From contig OY756143.1 in the NCBI GenBank assembly GCA_963576785.1, positions 1,240,001 through 1,304,000 of the forward strand: DNA of 64,000 nt, written 5' to 3'. This document shows positions 1-11,510 of this stretch, piece after piece. The notes under the pieces were generated by a model. The model did not search any database. It saw only the letters and a list, made by a program, of their open reading frames with translations, and was not told the DNA's origin. Every line of letters starts with the position of its first letter. Positions within the stretch are counted from its first letter, which is position 1. The position numbers and the translations under genes are program-made. This stretch comes from Chlorophyllum brunneum. Taxonomy: Eukaryota; Basidiomycota; Agaricomycetes; Agaricales; Agaricaceae.

Positions 1-1281
1 CAACCTCAGCCTCCGCAGCTCTCCGGTCAGCAATCGCAGCAACCACCTGGGATGTCGACACATCCTGGCTCCCACCCTCACCCTCAGCTTCCGTCATCTA
101 TTTCTAACAATATGAACGGAGCGTCGCCTCCAGGATCTACTATGCTTCATCATTCTTCAAACCAACAATCCTCACTTCAACAACAATCCCCGCTTCCACA
201 CCCTCCTCAGCAACACCAGCCGACAATGCAGATGGCCCCTCAACAGGGTCTCCAGATCTCGCAGCAGCCTCAAGCACCGTCTCCTTCGCATGGTCAGTCC
301 AACAGAGCTTCTTCGATCAACCTCCAAGCCCCACCCCCAAAAAGGAAGGCTCCGAATGCCCCCACACCTTCCAATACCGCCCCATCACCCGCTGCAGCCG
401 TTACGCCTGCTCCCACTAACGCTCCCACACCCACCACGGCTGCGGCCTCACCATCAGCGCCCAAGTCGCCGAAGGGTAAGGCGCCCGCAAAGGCAAAGCA
501 GCAGTCAGTCAAACGCAAGATGTCCACTGCACCGAATCCCCCTCCCGTTCCCAGCGCACCTCCGACGCAGGCTCCAGAACCCATGCAATCTCAGACTTCA
601 ACCAGTACGAATGGTAGTATGAAGAGGGCACGTGAGGAGGATGTTCCAAGCGGAAACGTTGCACCCAGCCCTGCTGGAGGATCTAATGGTGTAATTGACC
701 AACCTTCGCCGCCCAAGCGTGCCAAGGTGGAGTGGGGCGAACCTCCATCGGAGGAGTTGCAGCAGAGGAAAGTACAGACCGAGAACGTCAAGTCGGAGGA
801 GGATGCGAGTAATTTCCTGGCGCAGATGCTCAAGATGGCTGGAGACTCTCAGCAAGATCCAGAGTTTGCAGACCTTTCCATGCTGTTGAAAGGTTGCACT
901 CAGGTACCTGGGAGTACCGACGATCTTAGTTCGTTTGTCGCGCCACTCGATCCGCAGTTAATGATGAAGGACGAACTCGAGCAGTATTTCGACTTTTCGC
1001 TGGGGGGGGAGGACGATGATTCGAAGACGCCCGAGCTAGTACCTTCGTCTTCGACCACTGACACAAGCCCTGGATCGAACGCAGGCAACGAGCCCACTGC
1101 GGAGGGTGCAGTAGCGCCTGCAGTCAATGAAATCAAAAATGAGGAGTCCGCTGACCTTACGCACCTTGGTTTGTGGGGAGCAATCGACGGAGGGGAGTCG
1201 GCTTTCTATCAGACCAACGAATGGAAATGGGACACTGCAATGTCATCACTGGATCTTCCTTGGGCAATTTCCACCTCGTAA
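1..1281 (+). CDS. C-terminal part of a P/Q/S-rich nuclear protein (5' end outside window)
   Basis: The frame is open from base 1, so the gene starts upstream; the first in-window ATG at 52 is probably internal. About 425 residues are visible. The first 90 are rich in Gln, Pro, Ser and His, followed by Pro/Ala/Thr-rich sequence. Basic clusters resembling nuclear localisation signals follow (PPKRKAP, VKRKM, PPKRAK). A short helical-looking stretch contains NFLAQMLKMA, and the tail is acidic and ends with KWDTAMSSLDLPWAIST. Composition suggests a transcriptional or chromatin regulator. An ARID/SWI1-type protein is one possibility, but no DNA-binding domain lies inside the window, so that is a guess. 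The coding assignment is firm because of length and codon use; the function is not established. Confidence 0.75.
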   Translation, partial: QPQPPQLSGQQSQQPPGMSTHPGSHPHPQLPSSISNNMNGASPPGSTMLHHSSNQQSSLQQQSPLPHPPQQHQPTMQMAPQQGLQISQQPQAPSPSHGQSNRASSINLQAPPPKRKAPNAPTPSNTAPSPAAAVTPAPTNAPTPTTAAASPSAPKSPKGKAPAKAKQQSVKRKMSTAPNPPPVPSAPPTQAPEPMQSQTSTSTNGSMKRAREEDVPSGNVAPSPAGGSNGVIDQPSPPKRAKVEWGEPPSEELQQRKVQTENVKSEEDASNFLAQMLKMAGDSQQDPEFADLSMLLKGCTQVPGSTDDLSSFVAPLDPQLMMKDELEQYFDFSLGGEDDDSKTPELVPSSSTTDTSPGSNAGNEPTAEGAVAPAVNEIKNEESADLTHLGLWGAIDGGESAFYQTNEWKWDTAMSSLDLPWAISTS

Positions 1282-1697
1282 CCCCTTGTATACGCTATAT
1301 TCCATTTTGTTTGTTTGTCTTTCTCATTACCTTTCTTTTTTTTCCTTTGTCACCTCTGCTTGTCTCATACTATGCTCTATTGTTACCTCTTCTAATTTCT
1401 ACGTTCATCTCTGGTTTATCTTATTCGATGGTTTCTGTCCCCTTTCCATTTTCCCCTTTCGGAGCTCGATACATCCACCTTGTTTTACTACTAGCGGCTT
1501 GTTTTTACTTCCTGTGCTGTGTATTCTTATTTGTTGTTCTCGCTATCGATTTCTTGCTGAATTAAAATACACCAGCAGCGGCGACAATAGCGAATATCTG
1601 CGAGGGATGAAAACGATATATATGTTACAGACCAAGGTAATTATGGGCACACGGGCGCGGGGGCGAATGAAGTAATGGATGGTAGCGAGGAATACGA
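1282..1697. other. Convergent intergenic region
   Basis: This T-rich stretch lies between the stop of the upstream nuclear-protein gene and the stop of the convergent CCDC130 gene. Short pyrimidine runs and A/T-rich words fit 3' untranslated regions. I see no further gene. Confidence 0.6.
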
Positions 1698-2907
1698 TTA
1701 GATCTTGCGGATGGGGAGTGCAGGTTTAGATGTTGATAATCGGGACTGAGCGGGTCCGCCAGTCTTTTTGGCAGTATTGTCCAAGATGCGGGCGCGAAGG
1801 GTGTCTAGAGAGGATTTGGAGCTGGAAGATCCGTGAGAGGAACCGATTGCAGACTTGCTAGTTGACGCTAGTGGGACGTCGACACCAACGATTCGTCGCC
1901 TTTTTGCGCTCTCTTGTAGCTGGACTCGTTGCTTCGCTTCTTCCCATGCCGACTTTGCCTCTCCTTTCGCATTTTCATCGTCTTCGAGGAGGCTTAACGA
2001 GGAAGGCAGACCATAACGACCTTTGATGTCATCATCGGCCTTGCGCTTGTGTTGCTCTATCTTCTTCTCCTGGCGAAACTTCTTCCGCGCTTTGACAGAA
2101 AGAGAATAAGGATCTGAGTTATAGTGCTCCGACACGGATTGCAACGCTTCGAGTCGGGGTATCTGTACTTTGGTGAGATTCGATTGGGCCTCGGAGGTTT
2201 TCTCGAGTGCCGCGAGAGGATCGTCTGGGGTTTCTTTCTTATCTGTGTCTGTAAAAGGCAGTCTCATGTCGTGAAACGAGCTCGGCGTAACCGGATAGAC
2301 TTACCATGTATTGCAAAGCCGCCGTTCTCTTCTGGATTCCATTCTTCGTCCTTTTGGCGAGCACCGGACGTAACGACATATCGAGTATTCTGAGTCAATT
2401 TAAGTCAGGTAAAGAGGCATTCTGGTGGGAGCCCAATTCCTACCTTTGGGTCCGTCTGGATCTCAAACCAGTTATCGCAGAGGTGACATTTACACCTGAA
2501 CGAGAATATAGGGGTCGAGTAGTAGTTCCCTATCTTCTTTTTCTCTGCGTTGTACCGAACGCCCATACCAATGTGGTTATTGCATCCATCGCTGATGACA
2601 CCTTGTTGAGAACAGACACATCAATCAAAGGGATGGGGGGCGTACCACCAAATGTTGAATGGTAGTTCAAACCTAGCTATGAGTATTCCCTGGTCGAGTT
2701 TACGAGCTCTATCACCAAGAGCATGTTTGCCTGAAATGAATCCGGGATCAGCAGTGCATTGCGACGAGTAGAAGTGCGGTTCTCGCCTCTGACTTTATTG
2801 AGACTTCCTTGGGAGGGATCGTAGTCCGGGGGGTAGTATCTGATGGCCAGTCAAGTACGAGCTTCCAAAATGACCCGTAGATGCACTCACTTGTTGAAAC
2901 CTTGCAT
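1698..2907 (-). CDS. CWC16-family splicing factor, CCDC130/Saf4 homologue
   Basis: This is a nuclear pre-mRNA splicing protein of the Yju2/CCDC130 (CWC16) family, whose members associate with the spliceosome. The start is a 17-nt exon at 2891-2907 encoding MQGFN, followed by KYYPPDYDP, the family signature. Next come KHALGDRARKLDQGIL, FNIWCDGCNNHIGMGVRYNA and CKCHLCDNWFEIQTDPK, so the four zinc-ligand cysteines (CxxC...CxxC) are present. NTRYVVTSGARQKDEEW then leads into the large last exon at 1698-2267. The C-terminal half is charged and low-complexity, ending in SKPALPIRKI. At least five introns are needed. The intron after GSLNKVRG fits best as a GC-AG intron (see findings). The gene is divergent from RPS20 across 226 bp. 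The CCDC130/Saf4 branch is preferred over Yju2 because of the MQGFNKYYPPD start. Confidence 0.9.
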
Positions 2908-3133
2908 GATGGAGTGCAGCACCAATGAACGTCACTCACACATCCTTCCGACCGATGCCGATCGGCCATCACGCTGTTTCGGAATAGGCCGAAGGGCCCA
3001 TAATGAAAACTCTAATTTTCCATTCTATACACACAACCACATCAGAGCCTTAGGTGCGTATTACTGCCCGGACTTGGCTCTCGCCCCTTCTAACAACAGT
3101 GTAGTCACCTCCTGACTCATTCCAAAAGACACG
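2908..3133. promoter_or_regulatory. Shared divergent promoter region, CCDC130 / RPS20
   Basis: These 226 bp separate two start codons pointing away from each other, so both promoters and 5' UTRs must fit here unless they overlap coding sequence. There is a GC-rich core with a near-palindromic GATGCCGATCGGCCATC, and AT-richer sequence towards RPS20. I could not identify a defined factor site. Confidence 0.55.
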
Positions 3134-3672
3134 ATGAGTTACGTCGCTAAGGGCGAAAAGGAATACGATGCCACTGGTGCTCCCGTCCCCGGTGCCAAGA
3201 TCCATAAAATCAGGATCACCCTCACGAGCAGCAACGTCAAGAACTTGGAGAAGTGTTAGTTTATCGCAATTCACCGCCCGTCTCCTTTTTGACAAAGAGT
3301 TTGTCGCGGCAGTCTCGGCCGATCTCATTAACAGGGCCAAAGACAAGCAACTCCGTGTGAAAGGTCCCGTTCGCCTCCCCACCAAGGTCCTGAAAATCAC
3401 CACCCGTAAAACTGTGAGTCATTCGAGCCTGTGCACCCACAGCTCAAGTATTCATCATCCTTGATAGCCCTGTGGTGAGGGTTCCAAGACCTGGGATCGC
3501 TATGAACTCAAGGTCCACAAACGCTTGATCGATCTGCAGGCCTCCAGCGAAGTCGTCAAGCAGATTGTGAGTGCTCAGCCTCCGGCCCACGTTCCAGAGC
3601 AGCTAACGTGATCTTTAGACTAGCATCAGCTTGGAGCCCGGTGTCGAGGTCGAAGTTACCATCTCCGCTTGA
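3134..3672 (+). CDS. RPS20: 40S ribosomal protein S20 (uS10)
   Basis: This is a universal small-subunit ribosomal protein of the 40S head. Four exons are readable: 3134-3254, 3313-3413, 3468-3566 and 3619-3672. Exon 1 encodes [15 protein letters not shown] and then [18 protein letters not shown]. Exon 2 begins [19 protein letters not shown] and continues into [14 protein letters not shown]. Exon 3 starts [20 protein letters not shown]. Exon 4 ends [14 protein letters not shown]. All diagnostic uS10 segments are present and the length of about 124 residues matches the eukaryotic family. The first donor was set at GTTAGT and its acceptor at GGCAG to keep the frame into SADL. Introns are 54-58 bp. 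Strong constitutive expression is expected from family knowledge. Confidence 0.96.
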
Positions 3673-3866
3673 TATGTTCACTTGTATCATACGACCAATA
3701 CATTAAAGTCTTTTCTAAGAAACGTCCCATCGGTAGCCGTCAGGTCATAGTATTCGTGAAGTGGATATTAATTATGTACGGTAGAGTAATAGTAATTGTG
3801 AACCACAGTGATCTAAGGGTATCAGGGTATGAAGCAAACTCCTAACCTCTAATCCGGGGCAAATGT

Positions 3867-6800
3867 TCAAAAATACACAGCATAGGAACCAATCACAGGT
3901 CGGTGGTCGCTCCTTCCTTCCAGCCTCCGCATACCTTGGTCATCAAGGGTACCGTAGCTGAGGCAGACGACATCACCCCTGCGAGGCTTGCGGGTGTTTG
4001 GCGAAACCAAGTCTACCACAGAGGTTTCAGGAGACTGAGAGGGCGATAGGAAGGATGGAAGGAAACCCCACACGAGGCCACGTGACGGAGGCCTTCGAAG
4101 GTGTGGATCTGTCGAACGATGAACAGGCTTTCCCGTTGGTAAACTTCCAGGAGAGTCGTCACCAATCGCAGAGTTGGTACGCTTTAAACGGCTCTCTGAT
4201 TTTCGTTTCGGGAGGGGGCCGCTCGTTCGTCGTGGCTGAAGGCTTTCGTGAGAACGGCTATGGCTCAGTACGATGGTACCAGGGGGTTGAACAATCCGGG
4301 AGAATGGTATAGACTGGGGACCCGGGCTAGCCGGGCTTGAACTCGCCCCCTGGCTACTTGGCTGTGTGAATAGAGATGCTGTAGAGTCCTGAGACAAGGA
4401 GCGAGATCTTCCACGCAGGGCTTTTGCGAGGCGCCTTACAAACCCAGATCTTGATCGACCGGAAATGTCGCCTGCCAGTTCTATCTCCTCTGTAACTGGA
4501 CATACAGTTGACTTCCAAAGTATCCGGTCACACCTATACAAAAGATCAGTATTGGGGATTTTACATGGGCACGCGTAGCAGTCTCACCAGCTTGGCACTC
4601 TCTGTTTATGCGAAGAGTCATAGATACCCTTGTCCAGAGACTGATCTTCGCTATTTAGACTTGTCTTGGTCGAGTTGATCAGAATAGTCGGGGGTTGTAG
4701 GGTTCGGCTATTGCTGACATCGAAAGAATGCCGCTGTGTTGGCGTGGGTGGTTTCGGTTTGTCGAGCCTTTGTACTTCTTCCATCGATTTTCGGACGGGA
4801 TTCATGACAAATGATGCTTCGAGAGACGATTTCGACGATTTATAGGGCGATAATCGAGTAGAAAGAAGTGAGAGCCACCTCTTCCTACCTTTGTGCGTAG
4901 GCTTGGAGGGGGGTAAGCTGGAAACCACTGGTGTGACCGGCGTTGCTACTACGTCAAGTGTTTCTCCCTGTTCATCGCCAGAGTTCGGGGAGCTCGAACG
5001 GGACACCGTTGACGCAATGGAGATAACGTCTTCGTCGCGGTCTTCCTCAACTTTGTCCTCGACTAGATACTCTTGAGATGTGTAAACTGGGCTCTCGACC
5101 TGGGGGCTCTGACTCCGTTTGGAAGCGCTACGTTTGGGTTTCTTGAGCGTTCGCAAGACGTCATACTTGAATGTGGGCGGGAAATTGATTGGTCCTTCCT
5201 CAAATCCTACAAACGCCTTTCCATCCTTCATGAGCTTCTTCAGCTGATCAAAGTGCAAAGCTTGTGCATAATCTATTATTTCAAGGGTTCAAAACCGACG
5301 CATGTTGTTGGAAGAGGTCGAGTACCTTTCTGAGCGATTAACCAGTCTGCGTGCAGTCGTGTAACATCCAGCCTAAAGTTGAGGTCGCCGCAAATGAATG
5401 TATAGTCAAATCTGTCTGTGAGATCTATGATGATGTGAGTCCTATCATAAGAATAAATACCATCCAACTGACCTTCAGCCATTGTCCTAGGGTCGTTGTG
5501 TGCGAGGTAGGAGTCTACGGCAAGCTCCGCCTTGATCTTCGACAGATTGGAAAGTCTGTGGTTCACTCTGCTTCCATGTGCTGGAGATATGGTCAATAAA
5601 AGGCAAGGGGCGCTCCAAAACCACACACCTGCAAGATGCGCGTTCAGAAATAAAAAGGAGGTCCCGTCGAGGTCCAAGCTAATACCAACACCCCCCTTGT
5701 TTCCAACTCGTCCGCCAATCAGGCCTGCTGCAACAGCCGATTTAGAGGTTCCTAAAACCAAATCAACGAATCTTCTATGTATACCCAAGAGGAGAAACCT
5801 ACCATTCACCAAACCTCGCATATCCCGGTGGACATAAATCGCCATATAGATTCCCATTAAACGTTCTTTCGCTAAGAACTGGTACGGCCCTTTCTTTGGC
5901 TCCCTGGATGGAACTCGACGCATGAGGGGTTTAGGAGCGCTAACATCCGCAACGGTCGGAGAAACATTGCGTTGTGGAAAGCCTCCGCCATTACAGAGCC
6001 AGTCTTCACATATCGCCGTCCAACCACTAGCGTTGTGTTCCTGGGCTATTTCTTCTTCCTTGTTTCGCTTTTGTCCCTCCTTTTCTCTGCGCGACTTCGA
6101 CCGTTCGACGTCCCTAACTTTCACCTTCTCCCCTCTACTTTTGTCCCTGTCATTCCCTTTGTCCTTTTCTTTTTCTGTGCTCTTGTCCTTGTCCTTGTCC
6201 TTGTCCTTGTCCTTGTCTCTGTGGTTATCCTTCGCCTTCTCCTTCTCCTTATCATGCCACTTGAACCCCGCACCCAAGCCCATGGGTATGCCTAGAAGAT
6301 GAGAAGGGTCAGCTCTGAACTTTCGTTGCACAAACTTGACTCAGTATACCCGACAACGTTGGGCACTCCTGACCTGCGCTACGGGGCACGTCCGTTAGAA
6401 TACAAACAGGCCGGAGTGAGACTCTTCGCTTACACGACAATAAGATGGAAGGGATGGTCTCCATCGTCAGACAAAACAGGGAACTGATCGCTAGGATTAT
6501 TCAAGGGGTTGTAGGAAGAGACTTTGCCAAACAATTCCTCGAGGTCTCCCTGAAGCGCACACTGCTCGTGAGGGACGTGAACACAGAGACATGCACCATT
6601 CTGCTCACCGTGGGCAGGGAATCATGCATATTCCAAGTGACTATTTTGACCTTCAAAAATCGTGGTTGTGGAGGCTTCGCATTGGCTGCGGAGGGTACAG
6701 ATGGCGAGGTGTGTTTGGAGGAAGACGGACTTGAAGGCCAGTAGCTTTGCAAGCGAGAGAAAACGTTTGACTGAGCTGCTCGGAAAGGGGGAGTCTATTA

Positions 6801-6873
6801 ATATTTTTCACAAGCATTCGACGTCCAAACTCTCACCTGGACGCGCGCCCATGAGTGTTTTGTTATTAGTCAT
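3867..6873 (-). CDS. Inositol polyphosphate 5-phosphatase (INPP5/IPPc family)
   Basis: The enzyme removes the 5-phosphate from phosphoinositides or soluble inositol phosphates through a DNase I-like fold. Reading the minus strand from ATG at 6871-6873, a short first exon joins LQSYWPSSPSSSKHTS, then KVKIVTWNMHDSLP, a canonical IPPc start. Later blocks are QECPTLSGILSQV, GRVGNKGGVGISL, LNAHLAG, RTHIIIDLTDRFDY, GDLNFRLD (metal/catalytic site), GPINFPPTFKYD and the terminal SDHRPVIGSYAVYF. An Lys/Asp/Glu-rich insert encoded at about 6070-6260 splits the catalytic domain. A second Ser-rich, disordered insert lies between YDVLRTLKKPKRS and CDRILWKS. No SAC, SH2 or membrane segment is visible. The precise substrate cannot be told. 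The next gene upstream, the chitinase, is transcribed in the same direction. Confidence 0.9.
6182..6217. repeat. Hexanucleotide microsatellite (CTTGTC)6 inside the 5-phosphatase
   Basis: Six perfect tandem CTTGTC units encode a Lys-Asp run on the minus strand within the charged insert of the catalytic domain. Because the unit is a multiple of three, length change would not shift the frame. Confidence 0.95.
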
Positions 6874-7138
6874 TCCTGGAGTTACCAGTTTGTGGAGAGA
6901 ATCAGACTCGAGGGAATGCGGCGGTAGACGGCGCCGGACCACGCGTTCGCTGCACGCCAGGAGAGCAGGTGTGTGGCATGAAGAGAGAGATAGTTGCGAG
7001 CCAAGCGTGGCAGAAGTTAATCAAGTCTGCTTGCCTTGCACTGTCTTGCAACCATCAGTTTCCCACAACATGCCCGAAAATCAAATTCATGATCTCAATA
7101 CAAATACATTCAATCGTTAATCATACATATTCATCTCC

Positions 7139-9294
7139 TTAAAATCTAAAGAAGCGTGAGTAGTTGCGGGCGCCGAGTTTCTCGTTCCCCTTTTCGGTCT
7201 CTGTCGTATTCTTGTGGGCAGACGAAGCCTTTGGTGTGCTGGAGCTTGCACCGGCGGGTTTGGCGGAGCTGGACCCCTTAGCCACAGCTGGAGCAGCGGA
7301 GGTGGCCTTGACAGAGGATGACTTGACGGATACCGCAGCAGAGTGTGCAGTCGACGTAGGAGCCGCAACCCGACCGCTGCAAGCTCCAAGATCAGTCCAG
7401 ACACCGGCAGCACCTGAACGAACGGTTAGGTGGGGTCTCTGGATAGGAGGAAGAACGTACCACCGGGAGTATCTGTGGTTTTGGTCCAAGTTAGCAACAG
7501 TCCGGGAGCCCCGAGTGTAACTGGTACAAACCTGCTTGAGTCCACCATTTAGCGGACCATAAATGACCATTATATGTTGCTTCTTGGCCTCCTGTGTACT
7601 AGGGGCGACATCACCAATTGTCTGGTACTAGACATAGAAGTCGCACATACAGCAATATCGGATCTCCAAGCGGCAACACCGGCGCAGCTACCACTCGAGG
7701 GAGTGGTCGTAGTCGGCGGCTTGGTACTAGTGGTACCAGCGGGCGGGGTTGTCCCACCTCCACCACTTCCTCCACCACCAGTGAGGGCGTTTTTGATAGC
7801 GAGATCGTAACGGTTGTTGGCTCCACAGTATATCAGAACAATGCCATGACAGGAGTGAAAACCCTTACCGACGGCCTGAGACGCGTCCCAGAGCATGACA
7901 CCACCAAATGAAGAGAATTGAGAGCGGGTTGTTCGTGCAATACTGCTGAGAGTACTAATATCAACGAATCCTGAACCAGCCGCCGTTGAAGATGCCGGAG
8001 CACCAATGTAGATCTTGACGTTCCTGTTCGGAGACTGGGTCTTGGCCCAGTTGTCCCTAAGCAAATGTCAAATGCCATCATTCAGTACCGTTTGGGGGTA
8101 GTGCACACCAAGTAGCAAAGTTCCACGCCTGTTGCGAAAGATCAGCGGATGAACTTGGTGTCTGGAACAGTGCGCTTACATTGGGGTTGTTGAAATTGGT
8201 AAGCCTTAGCGATCTGGTCAATAACGGGGAAGCAAGTGAATTTGTACCTCCGCTTACCCGCAGAAGTTGTTGTAGACTGGGATTGCGTAAGTTTTTCTCT
8301 ATAGATTCGGCAATGGTAGTGCAGGAGCTCACATTGAACATAGACAGCATCAAATGCGACCGCATTAAGAACAGGACCCAAGAATGCATCAGGGAAGGGG
8401 CACTGAGGGGCAGCTGTGACGTAGTATCTTGGGAACATCATATCAGTGTTAGATCTCAAAACACAAATTCGTAGGACATACTTCTTGCTCGCGCCAGATG
8501 CGTGAGAGCGGATGCGAGTGACAAAAGCGGCAAAACCGGTGCTTCCTCCTCCCTCGATATCAAGGTCGACGCCATCAAGAACGGCATCTCCGAAAGGCCG
8601 GGTAGAGCTTGAACCTCCGAGGAAAAGGTTCCAAACAGTGTCGGCAAACGTTTCGGCTTGGGAGTCGGAGCTGAAGGTTGCTGCACCACTCGCACCTCCC
8701 AAGCTCATGGTGACGATCTTTCCTCGCGCTTGGCAAGCTTTGATGTCGGAAGCAAGGAATTGACAATTTGCCAAATTGGTGCCTGAGAATACACCGGTAT
8801 TACTACTGCAGATCTGAAGCCCGATTAGATTCTGATATATATGTAGCGCAGACACGATAGCCTTACATTGGCTAGATTGATTTCGGGTAATCCCCCCACG
8901 GAGAAGAAGACGTTCATGAAGGCCAAGGGGATGGCGTCAATTGCATCATCCTAGCAATGATGATGATGAGCAGCAGTGCATACGTTGAAGGATGGATCTA
9001 CCTGGCAATAAGTAGAAAGTGTCTTCTGCCAATTGGCGGTGTCACTTCCATGAGTCGCACCATATGAATTCTGGCCCCAATAGCTGAAACAGATTCTAAG
9101 ATGACAACCAAACATATTGGCGAAGTTCATACACAGCAACCTAAAGGCAAGTTCAGCTACATATTACACAAAGTGAGATGCGGGACATGTACGTTATCGT
9201 TCCTTGAGTTGTCAAAGGCAAATGCCTGTAGTGCTCCGGAGGCCAGGAGCAAAGAGGAAGAAATGAGACCAAGATAGTTCTTGAGCAGAGTCAT
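7139..9294 (-). CDS. Secreted GH18 class III chitinase with C-terminal CBM5/12-like domain
   Basis: This endochitinase acts on chitin outside the cell or in the wall. The start at 9294 gives MTLLKNYLGLISSSLLLASG, a good signal peptide, followed by FDNSRNDNVAVYWGQNSYG. The fold continues through DDAIDAIPLAF, INLANICSSNTG, GKIVTMSLGGASGAATFSS and the catalytic DGVDLDIEGG (DxxDxDxE with the acid Glu). YYVTAAPQCPFPDAFLG and FGGVMLWDASQA follow. After a GGGGSGGGG/Pro-Thr linker comes a small chitin-binding module containing YNGHLWSAKWWTQ and GVWTDLGAC. A Ser/Ala-rich tail ends in SRFFRF, as in many basidiomycete chitinases. About ten introns are needed, one of which brackets an 8-nt exon at 9133-9140. 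Catalytic residues are intact. A role in wall remodelling is inferred from the family. Confidence 0.93.
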
Positions 9295-11510
9295 GTTGGC
9301 TGGCACCCGGAGGAAAGTTCAGAGGTGACTCACGGTATGACTATGGACTGGCTGACCTTTTATCCTTCTGTCCCTCTCCTTATCTGGGGACCCCTCAGTT
9401 TCGCCGCCGCCACTCTGGGATCAGCTGGGAAGTTCAGGTCTTGTGGTGTGCCAACCCATGGGCCAAGACGGTGCTGAACAACCAGTGAGAGACACCGAGG
9501 ATTTCTGTAACATCTAGAACATGTGCGGCAACGACCAATATAGGATTTCGTGAGGTGGTATCCCCAAGTAATGAGCAGTTCGTGCGCCCCAAAGTGTACT
9601 GCCATGCGGATTACTATCTCACAAGAGAAGCTTTCTTCACATAGTCTGCGCGGTCCATTCTTGCGATTGTCCAGGCGAGGAGTTCTCGTCTGTTCTCGAG
9701 GTCAGTCATCGTGAGTGTACCGCGTGGATGGTTCGAGTTTAGAAGGCATTCCTAGTTCAAGTTATTTATTCCGTAATTTAAGCATTTCAGTTGCCCACAG
9801 GAAGAACGCACATATGCAGCAAGAAGTCCTAGTGAGATAATCCAAGGTGTCTTGCGGGCGAGGTTTGTCGGGAATATGGAATACTGTTCCACGTGGTCCC
9901 GAACATTTCACCATGCTTGCGATTATGGGGCTTGTGTGGGATCGGATTCTGTCCAGCTAGCAGACTTGACTTTGAGAGTACAGGACGATAAGGGATAGAC
10001 TGCGAGTCAAATAGGCATGGCGATCTCGTCCTGCTCCAAAGAGATCCTCGCCTTCAATGCCTTCTTGCGAAATGCACTGGGGGGGTGGCAACCGATAGCT
10101 AGGACGTTCCACGTAATTCCACATTGGTGGTGGATTAGCACAAGAGACGAAATGCGGTCATCCCGCTTCTCGGGTGCTATAATTATCCCAAGTATGATGG
10201 CGTGTTATATTGATAATTCGGCAAGTTCGGAGGTCGTCTGGCAAGGCAAGCATATCTAATTTTCGTCACAGTAAGCATGTGAACAGAAACAGATAGATAT
10301 AAAGACTCACATATCGAGCAAATATTCGAGAAAAACGGGGTAATCCGCGAACTTAGCGGGTATAATTGCGGCTCCCACGAGTACTTTTCGGTAGATTCGC
10401 GGATGCGAAATATAGGATGGGATTTAAAGCTCGAAAGCACGCAGAAGCAAGGCTTCTGCTACACGAGGTTCACGTTAACCGATGACGCAGCAACATTGTG
10501 CGACCCGGGAAGAGCATGTGTCAAGGCCTCCTTGTGACACACTATCCTTTGCTAGCTTGCGAGGACATAGCGATAACTGTGCTTCAAGCCAAGTTCATCC
10601 TTAGTCTTACAGGCGCTATCCCCGTGGTGTTACCAGGAAGTTGACACTGTGCCATGCGGTTTCGAGTCCAGTATTGTGCGAAGTCTTGCAATAGAGTAAG
10701 CTAGATCAGACATATACGCGACCTGACATGGGCTGTGGTCACAGGAGCCTCCAGGGCATCCTTCACACATGCCCTGGATATATTTAATAGAGTCGGATGG
10801 AAGAAGCACACAAGACAGGTACGCCCATCTCGTGGAGTATGGGTACATTTAATGTTCAGGGGAGGGAGACATCGTTATGCTCTCGTTACCGCAAGTGGGG
10901 CTGTACAGGTCGGGCAGCGCAAATAGGTGCGTGGATTGACTTGTGAGCGTGGCATGCACTATGAAGCACTTTTACAAAGTGAACTGAATGACTAGTCCAT
11001 GGTCAGTAACGATGTCAACGGAGTAGCAGAGAAATACACCAGAATGGATACCAAAGTCAATGGGGTATCTCCGAAGGGGTGTAGAGTAAATGTTCGGGTG
11101 TTGTTCCGCAAGCGCGATGTACCTAATTTTTCGTGACATGTTTCTGAGTCACTCAAGATCCTCGGGGTTATACGGAGACCAGTGCGAGAGGTTGAGAGTA
11201 TAGGGTTGCCCCGAGAGTTGTTGTAAGAGCAAGATCCGGTGTGGTCAACCAAGGTATCAAGTTCGCGGACTATGAAATCGCGCACGGGGACAACCATCCA
11301 ACCTGGATTTGAATGCCGCAAGGTGAGAGAGTATTACAGGAGTTGTGAGTGTGAGTGTGAAATACGAATAGAACCGCCATCCTTTAATCTGTCCGCTCTG
11401 CCCGCAGTGTCCCTCCCCACTCCCCCAGCGGAACGCAGTGCGTGTATCGTCTATGTTTGTTGTCAGAGCAGGTACATTATATGGAAGTCTCGCGCAGTAC
11501 GAAAGTTCCA
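9295..11510. other. 2.2-kb stretch without a recognised gene
   Basis: The chitinase promoter must lie at the left edge. No open frame in either direction resembles a family I know; the longest are about 80-110 codons with no domain. The best candidate is a small minus-strand exon at 9614-9709 encoding MTDLENRRELLAWTIARMDR and ten more residues, followed by a GTGAGA donor-like site. The right end is the 3' flank of the DUF1748 gene. The rest is of mixed composition, without obvious repeats. Confidence 0.5.
9614..9709 (-). CDS. Possible small protein or first exon, unknown
   Basis: The ATG at 9709 opens 31 codons beginning MTDLENRRELLAWTIARMDR and ending VKKASLVR. The composition is amphipathic and charged, unlike the random frames around it. 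A GTGAGA sits directly before the stop, so the frame may continue into a downstream exon after splicing. I do not recognise the product. It lies about 0.3 kb upstream of the chitinase in the same direction. Confidence 0.25.
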   Translation of the reverse strand: MTDLENRRELLAWTIARMDRADYVKKASLVR

